Program-made: the position numbers and the translations under genes
Notes under the pieces: model-generated
What the model was told of the DNA's origin: nothing
The model's database searches: none
The model's input: only the letters and a program-made list of their open reading frames with translations
In this document: piece by piece, positions 1-7,491 of the stretch
Position numbering within the stretch: position 1 is the stretch's first letter
Layout of the letters: the number at the start of each line of letters is the position of its first letter
DNA from: CBDUQI01 sp965369325
GTDB lineage: Bacteria > Pseudomonadota > Gammaproteobacteria > Steroidobacterales > JBCBZW01
Direction: 5' to 3'
Assembly (NCBI GenBank): GCA_965369325.1
Contig: CBDUQI010000014.1
Location: 1-48,891 of the forward strand
Length of the DNA stretch: 48,891 bases

Positions 1-61
1 TGCTGGACGGATGCATGACCGCGGGCGCCTGATGCTGTACGAAGCGAACAGTTTGCAAGAC

Positions 62-101
62 TTTACCGTGTGCGCCTCCGCCTTCCCCTATAATGACCCT
101 G
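62..101 (+). promoter_or_regulatory. Candidate sigma70 promoter of the DUF533 gene
   Basis: A perfect TATAAT lies at 89-94. No good -35 hexamer sits at the normal 17-bp distance; TTTACC at 62-67 is 21 bp away, so the -35 is poor. A transcript starting near 101 would have a leader of about 50 nt before the ATG at 150. The call rests mainly on the -10 match. Confidence 0.4.
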
Positions 102-149
102 GCGACACACCGTCGCCCCCACCTGCTCGATTGCTCACTGGAGACTCAT

Positions 150-1124
150 ATGAATTTGGTTGGAACACTTGCCAAGGTTGCCGTTGGCGCCATGGTTGCG
201 CGCGGTATCGGTAAAGTCCTGTCCGCCAAAAAAGGCGCGAGCGCAAGCAGCGGCGGCGGCGGGCTCGGCGGCCTGCTCGGCGGCGGCAGCGCCAGCAACA
301 CCCGCACCGGTAGCACCGGCATTGATGGCACCGGCGGGCTCATCGGCGAATCATCCTCCCGCTCCGCGCCGCAACCACAGCGCGGCAGCAGCAGCCTCGA
401 CGAGGTCCTCGGCGGTCAGCGTTCTGCAGGCGCCAGCCAGGACGGCGGGCTCGGCGGCTTGGGCGGCCTGCTAGGCGGCCTCCTCGGCGGTCAGGCTGCA
501 GGCGGCACCAAGAGCAGCGGTGGTCTGGGCGGTCTGGAAGACCTGCTCGGCGCGGCTCAGGGCAGCGGCGGTCTCGGCGCGGTGCTCGGCAAAGTGCTCT
601 CAGGCGGCGCGGCGAAGCCCGGTATGCAGAGCAGCGGCGGCGGCGGGCTCGGTGCGATTCTGGAAGGGCTTGCTGGCGGTGGCGCTAGCCGCGGCAAGAG
701 CGGCGGCGGTTTGGGCGATCTGCTCAATCAGGCGCTGGGCGGCGGCGCCCCACCTCAGCCGACGGCTGAGCAAAACAGCCAGGCTGAACTGCTGCTTCGT
801 GGCATGCTGAACGCGGCCAAATCGGACGGTCAGATCGACCAGGCCGAACAGCAGAAAATCCTGGAGCACCTGGGCGATGCCAGTCGGGAAGAGCTGGACT
901 TCGTAAGAGCCGAAATGCGCGAGCCGCTCGATGTTGATGCCTTTGTTCGCAGCATCCCCAAAGGGATGGAGCAGCAGGTGTATGTGATGTCGCTGCTGGG
1001 GATCAAGCTGGATTCGCAAGCCGAAGCGCAGTATCTGGACCGTCTGGCCAAAGGTTTCAGGATGGATCCGAACACCACCAACCAGATTCACGCCCAGGTA
1101 GGCGTACCCGCCCTCTACGGCTAG
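150..1124 (+). CDS. DUF533 / TerB-like domain protein with glycine-rich N-terminal half
   Basis: This is a 324-aa protein of the DUF533 (YebE-like) family, whose function is unknown. Residues 1-20 are moderately hydrophobic. About 30-205 is low-complexity Gly/Ala/Ser sequence with recurring GLGGLLGG-type runs. The last 110 residues form the conserved helical TerB-like domain, beginning at the AELLLRGMLNAAKSDG segment and carrying the acidic DGQID turn typical of TerB-like folds. The ATG at 150 is preferred over the longer frame from 93 because conserved sequence begins there (MNLVGTLAKVA). The Gly-rich part is longer than in enterobacterial YebE and may form membrane-associated or flexible repeats. 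The gene ends in a strong hairpin and is convergent with the SRAP gene. Confidence 0.85.
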   Translation: MNLVGTLAKVAVGAMVARGIGKVLSAKKGASASSGGGGLGGLLGGGSASNTRTGSTGIDGTGGLIGESSSRSAPQPQRGSSSLDEVLGGQRSAGASQDGGLGGLGGLLGGLLGGQAAGGTKSSGGLGGLEDLLGAAQGSGGLGAVLGKVLSGGAAKPGMQSSGGGGLGAILEGLAGGGASRGKSGGGLGDLLNQALGGGAPPQPTAEQNSQAELLLRGMLNAAKSDGQIDQAEQQKILEHLGDASREELDFVRAEMREPLDVDAFVRSIPKGMEQQVYVMSLLGIKLDSQAEAQYLDRLAKGFRMDPNTTNQIHAQVGVPALYG

Positions 1125-1156
1125 GCCCGGCACTCGCCGGCTAGCCACCAACTCTG

Positions 1157-1190
1157 CGGTTGATCGCTGCGTTAACGCGGCGATCAACCG
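1157..1190. terminator. Hairpin between convergent genes
   Basis: A perfect 11-bp inverted repeat (CGGTTGATCGC at 1157-1167 and its complement at 1180-1190) is extended by a few inner pairs around a TTAA loop. It lies between the stop of the DUF533 gene and the stop of the SRAP gene, so it could serve both. No U-tract follows on either strand, so its efficiency as an intrinsic terminator is uncertain. Confidence 0.6.
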
Positions 1191-1862
1191 TCAGGACAGC
1201 GCTCGACGCTCGCCAATCGCCACCGGCGCCTGCTTATCCGCCTGATGATTGATGCGCAGGTCCAGCGGCGTCGCGTACAACTCACTCGCCACCGGTCGCG
1301 CCAGTAAGGCGTAAAGCGCTTGCTGTGGGGTGGCCGGATCCAGCCAGGCCTGCGCCGCTTCGGCATCCAATATCGCCGGCATGCGAGTACTAAACTCAGC
1401 AAGCCGAGCATCCGCCGGCAGCGTGACGATCGCGGCAGAAAGCACATGCTCGATGCTGTCCGTCCAGTAGTCCCACAGTCCGGCAAACGCGAATGCCTGC
1501 GTCGGGCCGTCAATCATAAATGGCGCCCGCGCGCCGTTCACCTCACGCCACAGCACAAACGCGCGCGCCGGCAACACCGCGCGCTTGTGTGCGAAGCATC
1601 CGTCCCAGGCGCGGCTTTCCGACAATCGTTCCACGCTGGCGTTAAACATCGGGTACTCGGTCGAAGGCCCGCTTGACCAGTGTGGCACCAACCACCAGCG
1701 CATATCGCTGATCAGCCGGGTGCCCTCCCACTCGTGAATCACCGGCACCTGATCGGTGGGCGCGATGTTATTCAGCTCCGGTAACGGCCCCAGATCCACA
1801 CCCAGTTGTGCCAGCAACGCGTGCACCGATGGCTCGTCGTTGACCATGTAGCGCCGCGTCAT
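1191..1862 (-). CDS. Degenerate SRAP (SOS response-associated peptidase, YedK/HMCES-like) protein
   Basis: The 223-aa protein has the SRAP fold signatures: NIAPT at 32-36, an FNAS asparagine at 74, an LPARAF segment at 97-102 and a TRMPAIL segment at 159-165. SRAP proteins crosslink to abasic sites in single-stranded DNA through Cys2, with help from an Asn, a Glu and a His. Here the N-terminus reads MTRRYMV instead of MCGRF, the Glu of the usual GFYEW motif is Leu104, and the His before RMP is Ser158. Only the Asn survives. The start codon overlaps the TOPRIM gene's stop by 4 bp (ATGA), so the start is well fixed and a hidden Cys2 is unlikely. Family membership is clear, but classic SRAP chemistry is not expected. 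Confidence 0.85.
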   Translation of the reverse strand: MTRRYMVNDEPSVHALLAQLGVDLGPLPELNNIAPTDQVPVIHEWEGTRLISDMRWWLVPHWSSGPSTEYPMFNASVERLSESRAWDGCFAHKRAVLPARAFVLWREVNGARAPFMIDGPTQAFAFAGLWDYWTDSIEHVLSAAIVTLPADARLAEFSTRMPAILDAEAAQAWLDPATPQQALYALLARPVASELYATPLDLRINHQADKQAPVAIGERRALS

Positions 1863-2563
1863 TGCGGGCCGTCTCCGTGTTCCAGCGAGAGGCGCACGCG
1901 ACGCGGCGAACGCGGGTTGAGCAATAGCTCGCGGATTTCTTCCTGGCTCATCTGCGCGATGCCGCGAAAGTGGGTGACCGACACGGCGCCCGCGCCATCG
2001 CCGGCCAGCCGCTCACGCATCTGCATCATCGCGGGCGCGTCATCTGCGTAGTGCGCCCGTGGCCCTGATTGCCCCTCAGAGGCGAGACTCAAGCGATATT
2101 GTGGCGCCCGCACGTAAGACACATCCGTCTGCCCAAACAGCCCGCGGCAGTACTTGGCCAGCAATCGCAAAACCAACACCCGGCAGTGCACGCCGTCCGG
2201 GTCCGCGTCGGTCAGTATCACCACGCTCGTGTACTGTCGAGAGGTCGCGCGACGACGCGCGACGTCGTTTGGATCGCGGCCACGCGCGCCATCGTCTGGA
2301 TCGCTACATGGCGCGTCCTCGTCTGGATCGTCACACGGTGCGCCGCCACCCGCGTAACCCAGCGCCGCGAACAGCCCCTGGCAGGCGGGATTACTCAGCA
2401 CTTTCGCGCGCGTGGCTTTATCCGCGTTCGGCGGTTTGCCCTGTACCGCGTAAACGCGCTGGCGAACCTTGTCGCAGGCCTGTGCCACTGAGCTTGCGGC
2501 AGACTTGCCCTCCACCACAATCAGCTCGGTGGCGGGCGCTGCACCCGGCGTCTCATCCATCAT
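1859..2563 (-). CDS. Orphan TOPRIM protein resembling the GyrB/ParE C-terminal half
   Basis: The 234-aa protein matches only the TOPRIM and C-terminal part of type IIA topoisomerase B subunits. It has the catalytic-Glu motif VVEGKSA near residue 18, a KPPNADKATRAKVLSN segment matching the GyrB RGKILNVEKA region, the acidic metal motif TDADPDG near 118-124, and an HFRGIAQMSQEEI segment matching the RYKGLGEM region. The GHKL ATPase and transducer domains are absent. All TOPRIM acidic residues are kept, so metal-dependent chemistry is possible. Three 9-aa repeats are inserted inside the domain. Two ATGs (2563, 2560) and a TTG (2566) compete as starts. It lies 18 bp after the serine hydrolase gene and overlaps the SRAP gene by 4 bp. 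Confidence 0.75.
   Translation of the reverse strand: MMDETPGAAPATELIVVEGKSAASSVAQACDKVRQRVYAVQGKPPNADKATRAKVLSNPACQGLFAALGYAGGGAPCDDPDEDAPCSDPDDGARGRDPNDVARRRATSRQYTSVVILTDADPDGVHCRVLVLRLLAKYCRGLFGQTDVSYVRAPQYRLSLASEGQSGPRAHYADDAPAMMQMRERLAGDGAGAVSVTHFRGIAQMSQEEIRELLLNPRSPRRVRLSLEHGDGPQ
2261..2341 (-). repeat. Three 27-bp imperfect tandem repeats inside the TOPRIM gene
   Basis: The stretch encodes three consecutive nonapeptides of pattern A-[PR]-x-x-D-P-[DN]-x-x, exactly 81 bp, with a fourth half-copy just after. It sits between the first TOPRIM motif and the DxDxD motif, where family members normally have a short loop. Frame is preserved. Confidence 0.8.
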
Positions 2564-2581
2564 CAAACGCTGCTCGACTGG

Positions 2582-3808
2582 CTACTGCTCTGACACCGCG
2601 TCTGTCAGCGCCTGGAACAGCGCCACCTGCCAGGCGGTGTCCTCCGGCCGGCTGGCCGCATCGCGTGCACTGTGCATCGCGATCACCACGCCCGCCTCCG
2701 GGTTCACATAAATGCCCTGGCCGAAAATGCCCGACGCGCGATACACCCCATCACCCAACAGCCACCAGAAATAGCCATAGCCTGCGTAGGAATCCGCCGG
2801 GGCGGTGGACTGCCTCATCCAGTCGTTGGGCAGCACACGAGTGCCGTCAACCAGTACCCCGTTTTGCATCGCGAACAAGCCGATGCGAGCATAATCACGC
2901 AACGTGGCGCTGATGCAGCAGCCACCAAACTCGCCGCCGCCGGGCTCGGTCAGGTTCCACACGGCATCCGCCTGCATCCCCATCGGGCGCCAGATCTTCT
3001 CAGACAAATACGTGGCCAGGTTATTGCCGATCGCCGCGCGCAACAGGGTACCGGCCAGGTTGGTCTCGGCGGTGTTGTAGTTAAACTTCTCGCCCGGCGG
3101 TGCTGCGACCGGCTTGTCGCGCAGATACTCGTACAGTTTTAACGTCTCCCAGGTGGCGCTGCTCACGTCGGACTTGGGATCGGCATAGTCCTCATTCCAG
3201 GCCACGCCCGAGGACATCTGCAAAAGATCGGCAATACTCGCCTGATCGTAGGCCGAGCCCTGCAAACGCGGCAGATAGTCAGTCACCTTCTCATCCACGC
3301 TCTCAATATAACCATCGCGAATCGCGGCCCCGAACAGCATGGAAACCACCGCCCTGGTGACCGAGACCGATACCCAGCGGCTCTGCGGTGTATTGCCCAG
3401 CGCATAACGCTCGTACATCCCAGCGCCATCTTTCAACACCAGCAGGCCTGCGACGTTCTTGCGCTTGATGTACTGCGCCGCCGTCATCGAGAGGCCGTCA
3501 GTCTGCAACATCACATCGTCCAGATCCTGCGGCTTCTCCGGCAGCGCCGAGGGCTGCGGCCCCGCCTTGATCACCCTCACCGGCGCCAGCCGGTGCATGT
3601 TGCGGAAGCCAGCCACTTTCTGTTCGGGGCTCCAGAACAGCGGAGATTCCGGCGGACCGAAATGCTCAGCGTCATCGGCAGGATCAATGTAAGGGGCGTC
3701 TGCGTGCAGCGCAGACGTCGCGCCAAGCACCAGCAGCGAGACTAGCGCGACGAGCGCGACGGACATCCGCGTCAGCGCGCGGGCCGTTTGAAACTTAAGT
3801 GTATTCAT
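2582..3808 (-). CDS. Exported serine hydrolase of the class C beta-lactamase/esterase family
   Basis: The 408-aa protein starts with a Sec signal peptide (hydrophobic 16-33, likely cleavage after ALHA at 36). It carries the family's conserved SGVAWNEDY, FNYNTAETN and GIFGQGIYV segments, as in NylB-like 6-aminohexanoate-dimer hydrolases and class C esterases. The active-site SxxK motif reads S149-V-T-R152, so the general-base lysine is replaced by arginine (codon AGG, one change from AAG). Activity is therefore doubtful or altered. It is the first gene of a minus-strand run with the TOPRIM and SRAP genes (18-bp gap). The substrate cannot be told from sequence. Confidence 0.85.
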   Translation of the reverse strand: MNTLKFQTARALTRMSVALVALVSLLVLGATSALHADAPYIDPADDAEHFGPPESPLFWSPEQKVAGFRNMHRLAPVRVIKAGPQPSALPEKPQDLDDVMLQTDGLSMTAAQYIKRKNVAGLLVLKDGAGMYERYALGNTPQSRWVSVSVTRAVVSMLFGAAIRDGYIESVDEKVTDYLPRLQGSAYDQASIADLLQMSSGVAWNEDYADPKSDVSSATWETLKLYEYLRDKPVAAPPGEKFNYNTAETNLAGTLLRAAIGNNLATYLSEKIWRPMGMQADAVWNLTEPGGGEFGGCCISATLRDYARIGLFAMQNGVLVDGTRVLPNDWMRQSTAPADSYAGYGYFWWLLGDGVYRASGIFGQGIYVNPEAGVVIAMHSARDAASRPEDTAWQVALFQALTDAVSEQ

Positions 3809-3977
3809 CCACCCCTTATAGCAATCCCCGCGCAGGTGGAGAAGTCCCGAGCGCTTTTATCCTGCTTTGGAGCGGTTACACTGGCGATAGCGCTGACCCC
3901 ACTGCCACTGCACGCCGGGCCAGCCCGGCACCTGCGCACGCCCACAGGCGGCGCCTGAATTATCGCCAGGAGCACTC

Positions 3978-5117
3978 ATGCGTAATCGGATTCGTTTTCT
4001 TCTTGTGCTGGTTTGTTCAAGCATTCTGGCCGCCACCGCGAGCCAGGCGCGCGACGACGGGGCGGCCGATGCCACCGCAGCGATTTTGAACAAGTACGCG
4101 GTGCGGCTCGCCGACACGCCCATCCGCGAGCACCCCGGCTGGCGCAAGCCGCAGCAGGTGGCAATCTACTTGCCGCAGGCGGCCAGTCTGCGCCCGGACT
4201 ACAAAGCGTGGTTCCAGGCGGCCGCCGGGGACGCAAAAATCACCTTCGCCGCCGACCGCGCATCACTACGTGAAGCCGCCCGGCAGGCAGACGTGGTGTT
4301 CGGCAGTTGCGACGCGGTAAACGCCGAGGCCACGCAATTGCGCTGGATGCAGCGATACGGCGTAGGCGTTGAACGGTGCCTGGCCAACCCTGGGATCGCG
4401 CGTGAGCAGGTGCTGCTAACCAACACCCGCGGACTCTCCGGGCCGTTTATTGCCGAGCACGCGATCGGCATGATGATGATGCTCTCCCACCGCCTGCACC
4501 AGTACTACGGCAATCAGCAGGCACAGCGCTGGGATCGCTCGGCCGAATTCATCCGCGATATTCGCCCGGTGGCGGGCGCGCGCATGCTGGTGGTCGGGCT
4601 CGGCGGCATCGGCACCAAGGTGGCCGAGAAAGGTGCCGCGCTGGGCATGCAGGTAAAGGCCATCCGCAACTCGCGCAGGGAGGGGCCGGACTTTGTTCAG
4701 TACGTGGGGTTATCGCACGAATTGCTGGCGCTGGCGGCGGACGCGGACGTGGTGGTGAATACGCTGCCGCTCACCGACAAAACCACCGGGCTCTACGACA
4801 AGGCGTTTTTCGCGGCCATGAAAAACACCGCTTACTTCATCACCGTGGGGAGGGGCAAAAGCGTGGTCACCGACGATCTGGTCGCAGCCCTTAACAACGG
4901 CGACATCGCCGGCGCCGGACTAGACGTGACGGACCCGGAACCGCTGCCCGAGTCGCACCCGTTATGGCGCATACCTAACGTGCTGATTACGCCGCACACC
5001 AGCGGTCGTTCGGGCTATGGCTCGCCCGATACGGTGGTCTTGGTACGCGAAAATCTTCGCCGATACACCGCTGGCGAACCGCTCTACAACGTGGTGGACC
5101 CCGCCCTTGGCTATTAA
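3978..5117 (+). CDS. D-2-hydroxyacid dehydrogenase with an apparent signal peptide
   Basis: The 379-aa protein has the D-2-hydroxyacid dehydrogenase fold: the dinucleotide motif GLGGIG at 207-212 and the catalytic set Arg292 (GRG), Glu321 (DPEPLP) and His340 (TPHTSG). After the second beta strand the sequence is AIRNSRR, with arginine where NAD-specific enzymes have aspartate, which suggests NADP(H). Residues 1-24 look like a Sec signal (MRNRIRF, then a hydrophobic run ending ASQA). That is odd because nicotinamide cofactors are cytoplasmic. Family enzymes usually have 310-340 residues and the excess is N-terminal. A later start would cut into sequence that still looks coding, so the extension is probably real. 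The gene is divergent from the serine hydrolase gene. Confidence 0.85.
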   Translation: MRNRIRFLLVLVCSSILAATASQARDDGAADATAAILNKYAVRLADTPIREHPGWRKPQQVAIYLPQAASLRPDYKAWFQAAAGDAKITFAADRASLREAARQADVVFGSCDAVNAEATQLRWMQRYGVGVERCLANPGIAREQVLLTNTRGLSGPFIAEHAIGMMMMLSHRLHQYYGNQQAQRWDRSAEFIRDIRPVAGARMLVVGLGGIGTKVAEKGAALGMQVKAIRNSRREGPDFVQYVGLSHELLALAADADVVVNTLPLTDKTTGLYDKAFFAAMKNTAYFITVGRGKSVVTDDLVAALNNGDIAGAGLDVTDPEPLPESHPLWRIPNVLITPHTSGRSGYGSPDTVVLVRENLRRYTAGEPLYNVVDPALGY

Positions 5118-5156
5118 GCCGCCGCGCGTACGCCAGCGCGGCAGCAACGCGAGGGT

Positions 5157-5771
5157 TCAGCCGTGGCCCCAGTCCTCACCGTCGCCCTGATTGCGTGGCG
5201 CCATCCCCAGTGTCTCTCCCTCCGGTGACACCCCAAGCCCGAGCACGGTGCGGTTGGCGTAGGCGAAATACGCACTCACCTGATTAATCTCCAGTATCTG
5301 CCCATCGTCGTATCCGGCGCCGCGCAGGGCCTCGGCGTCCTGCGCGCTCATCTGCGCCGGCGTGCGAGTGAGCTTGGCCGCATACGTTAACGCTACCACT
5401 TCACTGGCGTTGAAGGTACTGGCCAAGTCACCGCTGCGCATCGCCTCGTGCATGGCGGCGGCGCGCGGCGAATCCTGCAGCACCCGCGCCAGCCCGGCTA
5501 CGTGATGGCGCACGCAATACGCACAGGCGTTCAGCTCGCTCACGTACACGCCGATCGCCTCAAGGAACCAGTCGCTCAACGTGTTCGCGCGATGGTGCAG
5601 AGCAGCTTTGTATAGTGCCATGTGCCCTTCCAGCGTGTGCGGGCGCAAGCCGTGGGCCAACAGAATATTGTCGATCTGCCCGTCCGGCGATTTCACCCGG
5701 TCGTACATTTTGCGCAGACGGCTGTCTGCTTGCGCGTACTCGACGGTATCAATCCAACTCACTATCCCCAC
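5157..5771 (-). CDS. Peroxidase-related / carboxymuconolactone decarboxylase-like (AhpD fold) protein
   Basis: The 204-aa protein belongs to the AhpD-like peroxidase-related family. It has the helical CMD core with a redox CAYC pair at Cys83/Cys86, followed by His90, and the upstream Glu79 that forms the proton relay in AhpD. Such proteins reduce peroxides or act as thiol-dependent antioxidants; the partner is unknown. The start is GTG at 5771, with a GAGG ribosome site about 10 nt upstream. A possible 40-codon ORF ends 5 bp before this start. The gene is convergent with the dehydrogenase and upstream-facing to ppnN. Confidence 0.85.
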   Translation of the reverse strand: MGIVSWIDTVEYAQADSRLRKMYDRVKSPDGQIDNILLAHGLRPHTLEGHMALYKAALHHRANTLSDWFLEAIGVYVSELNACAYCVRHHVAGLARVLQDSPRAAAMHEAMRSGDLASTFNASEVVALTYAAKLTRTPAQMSAQDAEALRGAGYDDGQILEINQVSAYFAYANRTVLGLGVSPEGETLGMAPRNQGDGEDWGHG

Positions 5772-5776
5772 TCCCG

Positions 5777-5899
5777 TTACCTCAAGGCCGATTTTGCTGG
5801 CGTGGATGGTGAACGCCAGAACACATACACCAGCACCATACCCACCACCAAGCCGCCGCTGCCTTGGCAGACGCGGGGCTGGCTTACGCCACGCATGCC
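5777..5899 (-). CDS. Possible small membrane peptide upstream of the AhpD-like gene
   Basis: A 40-codon frame starts with ATG at 5899 and ends with TAA 5 bp before the next start. It encodes one hydrophobic segment (GGLVVGMVLVYVFW) followed by a basic/proline tail, the look of a single-pass small protein. It fills the only non-coding gap between the AhpD-like gene and ppnN and would be cotranscribed with the former. There is no homology support and no strong ribosome site, so chance is a real alternative. Confidence 0.3.
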   Translation of the reverse strand, partial: GMRGVSQPRVCQGSGGLVVGMVLVYVFWRSPSTPAKSALR

Positions 5900-5972
5900 T
5901 TGATCACAGTACGTGCGAGCACAGAGTGCGTACAATGGCGGGCCGTAAACCAAGTGTAAGGCAATCCACCCC

Positions 5973-7355
5973 ATGAGCGAGAGCAACGGGCACAACCGTA
6001 TCGACACCCGCGTAACGCCACTCGGCAGCCTTGAGATCCTGTCCCGGCGCGAGGTCAGCATGCTGGCGGACACCAGTCGCGGCGGTCTGCACGAATTGTT
6101 TCGCCGCTGCTCGCTGGCCGTGCTCAACTGCGGCAGCCCCACTGATGATGAAGCCGCGGTGCTGGATCAGTTCCATGATTTTGACATCCAGGTGATACAA
6201 CAGGAACGTGGCATCAAACTGGATCTGCTCAACGCGCCGGACAGCGCGTTTGTCGATGGCCAGATGCTCAAGGGCATCCAGGAGCACCTGTTTGCGGTGC
6301 TGCGCGATGTGCTTTTCGTGCACAACGAGATTAACGCCAGCGAACGCTTTGACGGCAAAGACCCGGAGGGGATTACCAACGCGGTCTTCCACATCCTGCG
6401 CAACGCGCAAATTCTGAGCAAGCAGACCCGCCCGAACCTGGTGGTGTGCTGGGGCGGACATTCCATCTCGCGCGAGGAATACGACTACACCAAGAACGTG
6501 GGGTATGAGTTGGGTCTGCGCGGGCTTAACATCTGCACCGGCTGCGGGCCAGGCGCCATGAAGGGCCCGATGAAAGGGGCAACCATTGCGCACGCCAAAC
6601 AGCGCAGCCGTAGCGGCCGCTACGTCGGCATTACCGAGCCGGGCATTATTGCCGCTGAGTCGCCCAACCCCATTGTGAACTCGCTGGTGATCATGCCGGA
6701 CATCGAGAAACGGCTGGAGGCGTTCGTGCGCGCCGGGCACGGCTTCATCGTTTTCCCCGGCGGCGTCGGCACCGCCGAGGAGATTCTGTACCTGCTCGGC
6801 ATTTTGTTAAACCCAAATAATGAGGACATGCCGTTCCCCCTTATTCTCACGGGGCCGGCCAGCGCGGCCGGGTACTTTAGCCAGCTGGATGCTTTTGTCC
6901 GCACCACCCTGGGCGAGCGAGCGGCGGCGCGGTATGAGATTATCGTGGATGATCCGGCCAGGGTGGCACGGAGCATGCGAACCCGCCTGGCGGATGTGTA
7001 CCGTTACCGCCGCCAACACAAAGACGCGCTGTATTTTAATTGGATGCTGGAGATCGAGCCCTCTTTCAAACAGCCCTTCGATCCCACCCACAAGAGCATG
7101 GCGGCGTTGAATCTGCACCAAGATCAGCCGCGTCACGAACTAGCCTCCAATCTGCGCCGCGCCTTCTCTGGCATCGTTGCCGGCAACGTGAAAAGTGAAG
7201 GTATTCGCGCCATCGAACGCCATGGCCCGTTTGAGTTGCACGGCGAGCCTGGCATTGTGGAGCCGCTGGACGCCATGCTGCGGGCTTTTGTTAAGGATGG
7301 ACGCATGCGCCTGGGGGACCGGCAGTACACGCCCTGCTACCGCCTGATCACCTAG
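5973..7355 (+). CDS. ppnN: Pyrimidine/purine nucleotide 5'-monophosphate nucleosidase PpnN (LOG family)
   Basis: The 460-aa protein matches E. coli PpnN (YgdH, 454 aa) from end to end: an N-terminal domain starting with a TRVTPLGSLEILS segment, a central LOG domain, and a C-terminal extension. The LOG signature FPGGVGTAEE is at 261-270, and the CWGGHSIS and CTGCGPGAMKGPMKGA segments line the nucleotide pocket. The enzyme hydrolyses nucleoside monophosphates to base and ribose 5-phosphate and, in E. coli, is stimulated by (p)ppGpp. It is monocistronic and divergent from the AhpD-like gene, with about 70-200 bp between them depending on whether the small ORF is real. Confidence 0.95.
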   Translation: MSESNGHNRIDTRVTPLGSLEILSRREVSMLADTSRGGLHELFRRCSLAVLNCGSPTDDEAAVLDQFHDFDIQVIQQERGIKLDLLNAPDSAFVDGQMLKGIQEHLFAVLRDVLFVHNEINASERFDGKDPEGITNAVFHILRNAQILSKQTRPNLVVCWGGHSISREEYDYTKNVGYELGLRGLNICTGCGPGAMKGPMKGATIAHAKQRSRSGRYVGITEPGIIAAESPNPIVNSLVIMPDIEKRLEAFVRAGHGFIVFPGGVGTAEEILYLLGILLNPNNEDMPFPLILTGPASAAGYFSQLDAFVRTTLGERAAARYEIIVDDPARVARSMRTRLADVYRYRRQHKDALYFNWMLEIEPSFKQPFDPTHKSMAALNLHQDQPRHELASNLRRAFSGIVAGNVKSEGIRAIERHGPFELHGEPGIVEPLDAMLRAFVKDGRMRLGDRQYTPCYRLIT

Positions 7356-7491
7356 CCCTGCTATCAGCCACGTCCACACTGTGTAACAAAGGCGACATAA
7401 GATATTGTCAACCTAACGCCCCCTGTTCGCGTTTAGTGTCTCAAGAGGGGCACGCAGGAGCTGCCCCAGGCTAATCACGGGGAATCTTGAA

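Noticed and set aside
600..1187. 195-codon minus-strand ORF opposite the DUF533 gene
   Set aside because: Shadow of the Gly-rich gene; its Ala-rich tail is a by-product of GGC repeats.
5904..6740. Long minus-strand ORF (278 codons) opposite ppnN
   Set aside because: It is antisense to a full-length conserved gene and has no ribosome site; long antisense ORFs are common in GC-rich coding DNA.
6807..7136. Minus-strand ORF with LVQIQRR and VLAAVTV segments
   Set aside because: Antisense shadow of ppnN with no independent coding signal.
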